Of a stretch of DNA of 64,000 nt, positions 51,541-59,162 are shown one piece after another (position 1 is the stretch's first letter; the number at the start of each line of letters is the position of its first letter). The DNA lies in contig SBGP01000092.1 of assembly GCA_006226595.1 (NCBI GenBank), forward strand, positions 124,001 to 188,000, given 5' to 3'. This DNA is from Deltaproteobacteria bacterium (GTDB lineage Bacteria; Myxococcota_A; UBA796; GCA-2862545). Below the pieces are notes generated by a model, which saw only the letters and a program-made list of their open reading frames with translations, did not search any database and was not told the DNA's origin. A program made the position numbers and the translations under genes.

Positions 51541-52249
51541 GCTCGCGGTGGTACACGAGCTCGCCGAGCTCGTTGATGCCCACGAGGTCCTCCGCGCCGA
51601 TCACCACCTCGGTCGACGCGGTCTCGCCGTTGTCGCCGACGTAGTCGAGGCCGTAGGTGCCCGGGCCGTCGAGGTCGATCCACGTGCCGGTGCCGGGACA
51701 CGCGGTCGACCACTCGCCCCACACCGGCGAGTCGATGGTCAGCTCGCCAGGCTGTGGCGCGCCAGCGCTGTTCACGGCCCCGAGGGTGAGGTTGGACGTG
51801 TAGATGTCGCCGCCCTCTCCGGTGTCCGGGAGCAGGGTGAGAGCCACGTCGGCCTCGAACAGCGGAATGTCGCCACAGTCCTCCCCCGCGGTGCCCACCT
51901 GGTTGTCGGCCCCGAAGGTGACCAGCGTGTTGGCGGGTGCGTAGCCGGACGCGGTCGCGTGCACGCCGAACGTGATCGGCGCGGGCACCTCGACGTCCAC
52001 GGTGCAGCTCCCGTCGCAGGCCACGGTCCACTCGCCGTCCTCGGGTACGACGATGCGCAGGTCCACCGCCACCGGAGCGCCCGACTCGTCGGCGGCGGTG
52101 ACGACGATGCGGCTGTTGTCGCAGTCGATGCCGCCGATCTGCGGTCCGGCGCCGTCGCCCGTGTCCTCGGGAACCACCGGGTCCTCCGGGGTCGGAGCGG
52201 TGCGCAGCCCGCAGGCGACGAGGAACATCAGGGGAAGTACGCGCATCAT
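51521..52249 (-). CDS. Lipoprotein of unknown function, beta-rich
   Basis: 242 residues. Signal MMRVLPLMFLVAC with lipidated Cys13; GGAG upstream. A Thr/Pro/Asp-rich spacer leads to beta-sandwich-like repeats: 'VDLRIVVPEDGEW' and 'GELTIDSPVWGEW' show two similar units, each followed by TVACDG or STACPG. Six Cys could form disulphides. No catalytic motif. It overlaps the ABC-F gene by 20 bases at the end. Confidence 0.7.
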   Translation of the reverse strand: MMRVLPLMFLVACGLRTAPTPEDPVVPEDTGDGAGPQIGGIDCDNSRIVVTAADESGAPVAVDLRIVVPEDGEWTVACDGSCTVDVEVPAPITFGVHATASGYAPANTLVTFGADNQVGTAGEDCGDIPLFEADVALTLLPDTGEGGDIYTSNLTLGAVNSAGAPQPGELTIDSPVWGEWSTACPGTGTWIDLDGPGTYGLDYVGDNGETASTEVVIGAEDLVGINELGELVYHRELTLQLR

Positions 52250-52359
52250 GGTGACTCCAGCGGGTCCGTGCAGGCTCAAGATGGCCGGCCCTCGCCGAGC
52301 ATGCCATGCATGATTCGAGAAACCATGGGTAGGTTCTGGCACGAGATGTGCGAATCATC

Positions 52360-52365
52360 CATAGT
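52360..52365 (+). promoter_or_regulatory. Possible -10 of leaderless DUF4423 gene transcript
   Basis: CATAGT (TATAGT-like) lies six bases before ATG 52372 with no Shine-Dalgarno between, matching the leaderless pattern at 3892, 37400, 63672 and 63829. Confidence 0.33.
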
Positions 52366-52371
52366 TACGTC

Positions 52372-53358
52372 ATGGACTTCGACGCCCTGACCACCGAGAT
52401 CTGCCGCACCCTGCGCGGCCCTCGCTCTCAAATACAGCTCGCGCGGCGTCTCGGCTACCGCTCGAACGTGCCGGCGACCTGGGAGTCGGGGCGCGCCGCC
52501 CCCCCGGCCACGACCTGGTTCGCGGCGTGTCTCCGCCTCGGCGTTCCCGTTCGCGAGCGCCTGGCCGCGTTCCTCGCCACCGCGCCGCCCTGGCTTCGGC
52601 AACTGGACGAGCCCGCCGGCATCGCCGCGCTCGTGTCGACCCTCAAGGGCCGTGCCTCCGCGGTGGAGCTCGCCGAGCGCACGGGGCTGTCGCGGCACGC
52701 CATCGGTCGCTTCGCCCGCGGGGAGGCGGTGCCGCGCCTGCCCGACCTGCTTCGGCTGGTGCACCACACCTCGGACCGCCTGCTCGACTTCACCGCGGTG
52801 TTCGTCGACCCGAGCGAGGTCCCGAGCCTCGCCGACGGGTGGGCGCGACTCGTCGAGGGTCGGCGGCTGTGCATCGACCAGCCGTGGGTGCAGCCGGTGC
52901 TCCTCGCCCTCGAGCTCGCCGCGTACAAGGCCCTGCCCCAGCACAGCCACGCGTGGCTCGCGAACCGGCTGGGCATGCCCGAGGAGCGGGTACGCGACGC
53001 GATCGCCGCGCTCGCCCGCACCGGCCAGGTGTTGTGGGACGGCCATCACTGGCGATGGCACCAGGTGCTCGCTGTGGACACGCGCCGCGGCAGTCCCGGC
53101 GTGGTGGCGATGCGCGCGTGGTTCGCCGAGCAGAGCCTGACGCGGCTGCGCGCCGACCAGGAAGACGCGCTGTTCTCGCAGACGCTGTGCACGATCTCCG
53201 AGGCCGATCTCGCCCGTCTGCGCGAGCTGCACGTGAGCCAGTTTCGCGAGCTTCAGGCGCTCATCGCCCAGTCCGAGCCGGGGGAGCGGGTGGTGCTGCT
53301 CCAGCGCAGCGTCGTTCCCCTCGATCTGGGCCCGCTCGACGTTATCGAGAGTTCATGA
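52372..53358 (+). CDS. DUF4423-type HTH regulator
   Basis: 328 residues. N-terminus has a helix-turn-helix ('QIQLARRLGYRSNVPATWESGRAAPP', about 20-45) and a second (ELAERTGLSRHAIGRFARGE). The C-terminal 160 residues match the DUF4423/TIGR02147 type seen in Bdellovibrio, Fibrobacter and Myxococcota: a winged helix 'WLANRLGMPEERVRDAIAALARTGQVLWDG' followed by a helical domain. Probable transcription regulator. Its stop overlaps the acetyltransferase start (ATGA), so it may regulate that gene or be its target. Confidence 0.78.
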   Translation: MDFDALTTEICRTLRGPRSQIQLARRLGYRSNVPATWESGRAAPPATTWFAACLRLGVPVRERLAAFLATAPPWLRQLDEPAGIAALVSTLKGRASAVELAERTGLSRHAIGRFARGEAVPRLPDLLRLVHHTSDRLLDFTAVFVDPSEVPSLADGWARLVEGRRLCIDQPWVQPVLLALELAAYKALPQHSHAWLANRLGMPEERVRDAIAALARTGQVLWDGHHWRWHQVLAVDTRRGSPGVVAMRAWFAEQSLTRLRADQEDALFSQTLCTISEADLARLRELHVSQFRELQALIAQSEPGERVVLLQRSVVPLDLGPLDVIESS

Positions 53359-54071
53359 ACGACTTCGGCGACGAGCTCACCGACGAGCAGGTCGCGCTGG
53401 CCGCGGACGCGTGGACTCGGCGCCTGCAGCTGTCGGACGTGCCGGTCCTCGACACCGAAGAGGTCTCGGGCATCGGGATTCGCCGGGCCCGCCCCGAGGA
53501 CGCCGAGGCGCTCGCACCACTGGTGTACGCCGCGGGTCGGGCACTGCACGACTACAGCCTGTCCCTCGGCGGTGGCTCGCCCCTGGACTACTTGACCTAC
53601 GCCCTGTCCCAGCCGGGAGGCGTGCTCGGACACCGCCACCTGCTCGTCGCCGAGTGGCGCGAGACACCGGTCGGCTGCATCGGCGCCCACGCGGGCTGGA
53701 AGACCCAGCGCCTGTTCGCCGAGACCACGTGGAAGGTCGCCCGCTTCTTCGGGCCACGCGATCTGCTGGAGTTCGGCCGGCGCTCCTTTGCACTCGCCTC
53801 GATGCAGCAGTGGACCGAGAGTGGTCGCTACCACATCGGCCACTGCGCGGTCGCCGAGGACTTCCGCGGGCGTGGCGTGTTCCGGCGGCTGTTCGACGCC
53901 GTCGAGGAACGCGCGCGCGGCGGGCACTACCAGGCCCTTCGCCTCGAGGTCTCGGAACACAACGAGGCCGCCGCCCAGGTCTACGAGGCCCTCGGCTTCT
54001 CGCGGATCGGGTTCGTACCCGGCGTGCTCGACCTTCCCGGCGTCGCCATCATGGAAAAGCCGCTCGCCTGA
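53355..54071 (+). CDS. GNAT-family N-acetyltransferase
   Basis: 238 residues. The core is clear in the C-terminal half: 'HIGHCAVAEDFRGRGVFRRLFDAVEERA' holds the acetyl-CoA pyrophosphate loop (RGRGVF), followed by 'LEVSEHNEAAAQVYEALGFSRIG'. It transfers acetyl from acetyl-CoA to an amine of unknown identity. The N-terminal 50 residues are acidic. Coupled by ATGA to a DUF4423 regulator; the acceptor could be that protein or a small molecule, by inference. Confidence 0.85.
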   Translation: MNDFGDELTDEQVALAADAWTRRLQLSDVPVLDTEEVSGIGIRRARPEDAEALAPLVYAAGRALHDYSLSLGGGSPLDYLTYALSQPGGVLGHRHLLVAEWRETPVGCIGAHAGWKTQRLFAETTWKVARFFGPRDLLEFGRRSFALASMQQWTESGRYHIGHCAVAEDFRGRGVFRRLFDAVEERARGGHYQALRLEVSEHNEAAAQVYEALGFSRIGFVPGVLDLPGVAIMEKPLA

Positions 54072-54137
54072 CGATTTCGCACGCGTTTGTCCGCAGAGGC
54101 GCCGCAAGACGTGTGATACCCAGCGCACGGGTGCCTG

Positions 54138-56345
54138 ATGCAACGACTCCTCCTCCTCCTTGTCGCCGGGGCCATCGCCCCCCTCGCCTGCAACCCCTGG
54201 GATCCCCAGGAACTCGACATCTACGGGTTCGCGGGGGGCTGCTATGCCGTGCGCACGGACAGCGGCGCGCTCGTCTCCGAGGGCGGCAATGCCTCGTTCG
54301 GAAGCGGCGAGGGCACCGCGTTTCGCCTGCAGGCCTCGGGGCTCGGCACCTATCTGCTCTACGACCCCGACCGAGGCTATGTCGTCGGCGAGGACGGGTC
54401 GCTGTCGCGGCAGACCACACTGCGCTCGGACGTGACCGAGGTCGACGACGACTACGTCTCCGGCGCCGAGTGGCAGCTCGAAACCTCGCAGCGGGACCGG
54501 TCCCGCTACCAGCTGCGCAGCCGGCGAAGCGGTGAGCTGCTCGCCGAGACCGGCCTCACCGAGGAGTGGCGCGACGCGGCTGTCGTGAGCCTCGAGCCCG
54601 CCGAGGGCTGCGTCGACTACCCGGAGATCGCCCTCGCCGCGGAGGGCGAGATCCAGCGAACGCACTTCGATGATGGCGACCTGTACGGCATCGTCGACAT
54701 GCACTCGCACCTGTTCACGAACTTCGGCTTCGGCGGCGGCGGCATCTTCCACGGCAGCGTGTTCCACCCGCTCGGCGTCGAGCACGCCCTCGGTGACTGC
54801 ACCGAGAACCACGGCGAGATGGGTCGCAAGGACTTCTTCGGCTACGCCTACGACGAGGCAGGCAACAACGCCGGCGGCATCGGGGACATCATCCCCGACC
54901 TCGCCGCGGGTGAGCTCTCCGTCGACAACCACGCGACCGATGGCTGGCCCACCTTCTCGCAGTGGCCGCACGCCGGCAAGCGCTCGACCCACCAGGTCCA
55001 GTACTACCGGTGGCTGGAGCGCGCGTACATGGCGGGTCTGCGACTCGTCGTGCAGCACGCGACGAGCAACGCGGTCATCTGCAAGATCACCGTCGGCGAG
55101 AACTTCGCGCCCGCCCGCTACGACTGCGAGGACATGACTGCCGTCGATCGCCAGCTCGAGGCGATCTACGAGCTCGAGCGCTACGTCGACGCCCAGCACG
55201 GCGGCCCCGGCGAGGGCTGGCTCCGCATCGTGCGCAGCCCAGCCGAGGCCCGCGAGGTCATTGGCGCTGGCAAGCTCGCGGTCGTGCTCGGCATCGAGAC
55301 CTCCGACCTGTTCCAGTGCACGCTCACGCCGCGTGAGGACGGGCCGGAGTGCGACGCCGCCTGGGTCCGCGACCAGCTCGACCGCTACCACACAGCCGGC
55401 GTGCGGGTGTTGTTCCCGGTGCACAAGTACGACAACCAGTTCACGCCGGGCGACGGGAGCGGCGACTTCATCGAGGTCGGCAACTTCCTCAACAGCGGTC
55501 ACTACACCAACATGACCCAGGACTGCCCCGACGACGTGTCCGGCCGCGACGACGGGCCGATCACCTTCGGTGGCCTGCATCAGCCGCGCGAGGACTTCCT
55601 CGCCGAGGCACCCGAGGACCTCTCCGAGCTGCAGGAGGACCCGCTCCGCGAGATGCTGCCCTACGTGGGACGGCTCGACGACGGGCAGATCGACGGCGAC
55701 TGGTGCCAGAACGCGACCATCACCCCGCTCGGCGAGATGCTCATGCGCGAGATGATGCGCAAGGGCATGATCGTCGAGCTCGACCACTTCCCGCAGTGGT
55801 CCTACAAGCGCGCGTTCGAGCTGCTCGAAGAGGCCGACTACCCGGCGGTGGGCACCCACGGCGACGACCACGGCGGACGCCTCTACGACCTCGGCGGCCT
55901 CTCCTTCCGCGGCTTCGGGCGCTGCCACGACCCGAACACGCCGGGCACCAGCCTGCGCAGCTATCAGGACCGCCTCGCGCTCATGGTCGACAAGGGCCTG
56001 CACCCCAGCCTCGGCTTCGCCTTCGACCTCAACGGCTTCGCCGGCGCACGCGGGCCCCGCTTCGGCCCCGAAGGCTGCGGTCCCGAGCAGGTGGACCCGG
56101 TGACCTACCCCTTCACGAGCTGGGATGGGGACGTGACGTTCACCGAGCCGGTGTCGGGCGAGCGCCTCTTCGACTTCAACGAGGAGGGCTTCGCGCACCT
56201 CGGCCTGCTGCCCGAGTACATCGAGGACGCCCGCCAGGACGCCGTCTCCGACGAGGACCTCGAGCCCCTGTTCCGCTCGGCCGAGGGCTACATCCGCATG
56301 TGGGAGCTCAGCGAGGCGCGAGCGGCGGCGCTGCGGGCGGAGTAG
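54138..56345 (+). CDS. Lipoprotein with amidohydrolase/M19-like metal-dependent hydrolase domain
   Basis: 735 residues. Signal ends LAPLAC with lipidated Cys18. Residues about 30-165 are a beta-rich domain. The catalytic-looking part begins DMHSH (about 187) and continues with VVLGIETSDLF, 'RVLFPVHKYDNQ', ELDHFP (about 545) and GTHGDDHGG. This resembles the Zn sites of membrane dipeptidases (family M19) or amidohydrolases, which cleave peptide or amide bonds. It is longer than the family (about 350-450). Outer-membrane or periplasmic. The 3' end overlaps the convergent gene by 38 bases. Confidence 0.7.
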   Translation: MQRLLLLLVAGAIAPLACNPWDPQELDIYGFAGGCYAVRTDSGALVSEGGNASFGSGEGTAFRLQASGLGTYLLYDPDRGYVVGEDGSLSRQTTLRSDVTEVDDDYVSGAEWQLETSQRDRSRYQLRSRRSGELLAETGLTEEWRDAAVVSLEPAEGCVDYPEIALAAEGEIQRTHFDDGDLYGIVDMHSHLFTNFGFGGGGIFHGSVFHPLGVEHALGDCTENHGEMGRKDFFGYAYDEAGNNAGGIGDIIPDLAAGELSVDNHATDGWPTFSQWPHAGKRSTHQVQYYRWLERAYMAGLRLVVQHATSNAVICKITVGENFAPARYDCEDMTAVDRQLEAIYELERYVDAQHGGPGEGWLRIVRSPAEAREVIGAGKLAVVLGIETSDLFQCTLTPREDGPECDAAWVRDQLDRYHTAGVRVLFPVHKYDNQFTPGDGSGDFIEVGNFLNSGHYTNMTQDCPDDVSGRDDGPITFGGLHQPREDFLAEAPEDLSELQEDPLREMLPYVGRLDDGQIDGDWCQNATITPLGEMLMREMMRKGMIVELDHFPQWSYKRAFELLEEADYPAVGTHGDDHGGRLYDLGGLSFRGFGRCHDPNTPGTSLRSYQDRLALMVDKGLHPSLGFAFDLNGFAGARGPRFGPEGCGPEQVDPVTYPFTSWDGDVTFTEPVSGERLFDFNEEGFAHLGLLPEYIEDARQDAVSDEDLEPLFRSAEGYIRMWELSEARAAALRAE

Positions 56346-56901
56346 CCGCTCCGAAGCGGAACGTCTCCATGTCCGGCCCGCTGCTGCAGTCATCGACACA
56401 CGCGAGGTCGCGGTAGGTGCAGGCGGCGAGCACACCGTCGTCGAAGAAGCTCACGTAGAACGCCGTGCGGTCTGCGGGCTGGGTGAGCGCCTCGTCCAGG
56501 CAGCGCGCGTACATCGCGTCCACGGTCGGTGCGACCGTGCGCTCGTGGGTGCCGAGGCTGGCGCCGCGCTCGACCCAGGACTCCGTCGTCGCCCGCGTCT
56601 GATCGTGCTGGCGGTAGGTCTGGGCGACGACCTTGCCGTCATCGACCTCGACCTTGAGTGTGTAGCCGAACCCCACCCAGGACGTGAAGCGCGTCACGTA
56701 GACGTAGTCGCCCCCGTTCGCGGCACTCGCCTCGCGAAACGCGGCGCGGCTGGCCTTCACGCGGGCGCGAAGCTCGGCCACCGGCGCGTCGACGTGCTCG
56801 GCGGCACGGGGGGCCTCTCCGAGCAGGGGCGCATCCTTCAGGGAGGGCAGCTCCTCGGCGCGAGCGGACGAGAGCAGGGTCAGGAACAGGGCAGCGAACA
56901 C
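56308..56901 (-). CDS. Secreted protein of unknown function, 197 aa
   Basis: GTG with AGGAG five bases ahead. Signal MFAALFLTLLSSARA. The mature protein is beta-rich with 'DYVYVTRFTSWVGFGY' and a Cys-containing tail (ACTYRDLACVDDC) likely holding disulphides. No catalytic motif. Overlaps the convergent hydrolase gene by 38 bases. Confidence 0.65.
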   Translation of the reverse strand: MFAALFLTLLSSARAEELPSLKDAPLLGEAPRAAEHVDAPVAELRARVKASRAAFREASAANGGDYVYVTRFTSWVGFGYTLKVEVDDGKVVAQTYRQHDQTRATTESWVERGASLGTHERTVAPTVDAMYARCLDEALTQPADRTAFYVSFFDDGVLAACTYRDLACVDDCSSGPDMETFRFGAATPPAAPPLAPR

Positions 56902-56947
56902 GGGGTCTCCTCGCGTGGGGCGACGGAACGCCGAGGCGGCCGTGGGC

Positions 56948-57919
56948 TTACAGCTTCTCGATCTCTGCGTCGTCGCAAGTCTGGGGCGCAGTCACCGGGT
57001 TGCAGCGGGGGGCCAGGTCGAGGAAGTAGTCGCCCCCCGGCGCAGGCATGTCCGTGGCGAGGTGGTGCACGCCGGCAGCCATCTCCTCCTCGTCGATCGC
57101 CTGGGCGGTGGCGGCGTCATCCACCGCACCGCTGCCATTGTCCGTGATCAGGAAGCCCGCCTCGGCCCACGCGGTGATCTCGGCCGGCGAGCCGTCCTTG
57201 ACCATGGCCGCGAACGGGTCGTCGGCATTCGAGGTGTCGACGAAGGCGACGCGACCCGCGAGCACGTCGGAGCCCGCCAGGTAGGTGTCGCGGTGCTCCC
57301 CGGTGTCGAGAATCGCGAACAGCACCTGTCCGCGCACCTCTCCGAGGAGCGGCCAGCCATCGGCGGCGAGTGCGGTGGGCAGATCCGCATGGTCCTTGCG
57401 CAGGTCGTCTGGCGTGAACAGGCGATCCTCGGGCCACACGGAGCGGATCGCGTCGTCGATCAAGGGCAGGTCGTCGCGGATCAGGTCGTAGCCCTCGGCC
57501 ATGCCGTCGATGTCGTCCTTGGGTTCGAGCCACACGACGAGCGGCAGGTGCCAGCCGTGGGCGTCGGACCAGGTCTTGAGCTCGCCGAGACAGTCGACGA
57601 AGCGCTGGCAGGTCGTCTCCGCATCGATGCCGGGGATGTGGAACACCTCCCAGTCGTCGTCCTCGGTGAGGTGCAGGTCGAGCTCGAACTGGCGCACGCC
57701 GTAGAGGTCGAGCTGCTCGGTCAGCGTGGGCTGGCTGTAGCGGTGGCTGTCGTCGAGCGGGTTGTCGGGCTCGAGGTGGTACGAGTTGTGGGTGCCCTTC
57801 ACCTGGACGTGGTTCATGCGCAGGACGTCGTCCTGCAGGTGAGGGTTTTCACCGCGTTCCCAGACGTTCTCTGGATCGGTGGGTTCTTCGCAGGCGAGCA
57901 GGGAGAGAAGGAGCAGCAT
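56948..57919 (-). CDS. PI-PLC-like (Ca-dependent phosphoinositide-type) lipoprotein
   Basis: 323 residues. Signal MLLLLSLLAC with lipidated Cys10. The mature part has 'VKGTHNSYH' (catalytic His of PI-PLC in GTHNSY), 'RQFELDLHL', 'FHIPG', then 'LVVWLEPKDD'. These fit the Ca-dependent PI-PLC X-domain-like family (phosphodiesterases acting on glycerophospho substrates). The second catalytic His is probably FHIPG. Envelope-anchored. Likely to release phosphorylated head groups or inositol phosphates, by family. Confidence 0.82.
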   Translation of the reverse strand: MLLLLSLLACEEPTDPENVWERGENPHLQDDVLRMNHVQVKGTHNSYHLEPDNPLDDSHRYSQPTLTEQLDLYGVRQFELDLHLTEDDDWEVFHIPGIDAETTCQRFVDCLGELKTWSDAHGWHLPLVVWLEPKDDIDGMAEGYDLIRDDLPLIDDAIRSVWPEDRLFTPDDLRKDHADLPTALAADGWPLLGEVRGQVLFAILDTGEHRDTYLAGSDVLAGRVAFVDTSNADDPFAAMVKDGSPAEITAWAEAGFLITDNGSGAVDDAATAQAIDEEEMAAGVHHLATDMPAPGGDYFLDLAPRCNPVTAPQTCDDAEIEKL

Positions 57920-58035
57920 GGGCGCATCCTGCCGCAGGTTGTGACGGTTCGCACCCCTGTGCTCCGCGAATCGTCGCTCGGCCCCCCGCGAGGCCCGAAG
58001 GTGGCGGGATGGGCGGAAAGGGGCCATGCTTCGGC

Positions 58036-58422
58036 ATGCGCCTCGCCTGCACCCTCGCCTCCGTGCTCTGTCTCGCCCTTGTCGCCTGCACCGACGGCGC
58101 CGAGCAAGACGAGGAGGAAGAAGTGGTGTGCACGCCCGATCCGGGGCCGTACGACACCCGTATCCACCCGCTGATCGTGCAGCGCTGTGGCGAGTGTCAC
58201 GGTAGCCCCCCCGAGGGCGACGCGCCGTTCTCGCTCGTCGAGGGCTACGTCGATCTCGTCGAGGGCGAGGAGGGATTCCGGAAGGTGGACAAGGCACTGC
58301 GGGCCATTCAGGAGAACCGCATGCCGGAGCCTCCGGCGCCCCCACTGACCGGCCCCGAGCGTGACCTGTTCGTCGCGTGGCTCACCTGCGCGCCGCCCCC
58401 CGAGCCCGACTCCGGCATGTAG
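58036..58422 (+). CDS. Cytochrome c-like lipoprotein with one CxxCH
   Basis: 128 residues from ATG 58036; an in-frame ATG at 58009 is an alternative start. Signal ends LALVAC (Cys18). The mature protein has IVQRCGECHGSPP, a single heme-binding CxxCH in the context 'IHPLIVQRCGECH' as in planctomycete-type cytochrome c domains, followed by MPEPPAP, which could supply the Met ligand. An acidic DEEEE stretch follows the lipobox. Anchored in the envelope, probably electron transfer. No partner oxidase nearby. Confidence 0.75.
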   Translation: MRLACTLASVLCLALVACTDGAEQDEEEEVVCTPDPGPYDTRIHPLIVQRCGECHGSPPEGDAPFSLVEGYVDLVEGEEGFRKVDKALRAIQENRMPEPPAPPLTGPERDLFVAWLTCAPPPEPDSGM

Positions 58423-58569
58423 GCCCTCGGGTGGCAGGGCCGCGCGTCGATCAGATCAGGGGCGCCGCTGGCGACCACGAGCGGTAATCGGCTGTGATTC
58501 CCTGTGATGTACGGATCCACGGCCACCGGGCAAGTTGAATCCAGACGGACGAACCGTCGGGAGGTCACC

Positions 58570-59100
58570 ATGTCGAAGCCCGCTGCCACCGCCCTCGTTG
58601 CTCTGTTCACCGCCATCCTCGCCACCGGCTGCGCCCCGGAGGTGCCCGACCTCGAGTGCGGCACGCCCGAGGAGTGCGGCATGGCGTTCACGCTGGACCC
58701 GGCCTTCCTCCCTCCGTCCGCGGACGCCGGTGTCGCCGTCACCGCCGCGCCGACCGTCGACGGAAGTCGCCTGACCTTCGAGGTGGCCCATGCCGCATGT
58801 GACCGGCCCGAGGCCGTGATCACGCTCCAGAGCATCGGTCACAGCCTGCCGGAGACCGCGCTGGCGAGCCTCGACCTGTTCGCGACGGGCTGCGACGCCA
58901 CCCCCGCGCTGGACGCACCGGAAGCGCTGACCGAGGTCACCGTCGACCTCGCCGAGCTGCTGCCCGAGCAGGTGTGCGTCGGACACGTGTTCGTCGCGCT
59001 CCCCGACCCGCTCGGCGGTGGGCACGAGCCGGCTCGCATCGACTTCGACCACCCGGTGTGCAGCGCGCGCCTCGCGCCGGAGATCGCTGCGCGCGACTAG
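58570..59100 (+). CDS. Lipoprotein of unknown function, 176 aa
   Basis: ATG with GGGAGG. Signal ends ILATGC with lipidated Cys21. The mature part has six Cys after the lipid Cys (CGTPEEC early; CDRPE, CDATP and others later) and looks like a small beta-sandwich ('TVDGSRLTFEVAHAACD'). No catalytic motif. A hairpin ends the transcription unit at 59120. Confidence 0.68.
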   Translation: MSKPAATALVALFTAILATGCAPEVPDLECGTPEECGMAFTLDPAFLPPSADAGVAVTAAPTVDGSRLTFEVAHAACDRPEAVITLQSIGHSLPETALASLDLFATGCDATPALDAPEALTEVTVDLAELLPEQVCVGHVFVALPDPLGGGHEPARIDFDHPVCSARLAPEIAARD

Positions 59101-59119
59101 CAGCGGCGGAGCGCTCGAA

Positions 59120-59151
59120 GCCCTCGGGAAGCCACCTCCCGGGGGCGCTTT
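59120..59151. terminator. Probable bidirectional rho-independent-like terminator
   Basis: G120-C129 side pairs with the 137-146 side (GCCCTCGGGA with TCCCGGGGGC, one G-T pair, 7-base loop) giving a 10-bp stem between convergent genes. TTT follows on the plus strand and a partial outer stem continues. Weak T-tract is usual for very GC-rich genomes. Confidence 0.5.
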
Positions 59152-59162
59152 CGCTCAGGGAG

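Noticed and set aside
53253-56435. Long minus-strand open frame opposite the acetyltransferase and hydrolase genes
   Set aside because: The plus strand carries clear GNAT and lipoprotein hydrolase motifs; the antisense frame is low-complexity Ala/Arg/Gly/Val without motifs.
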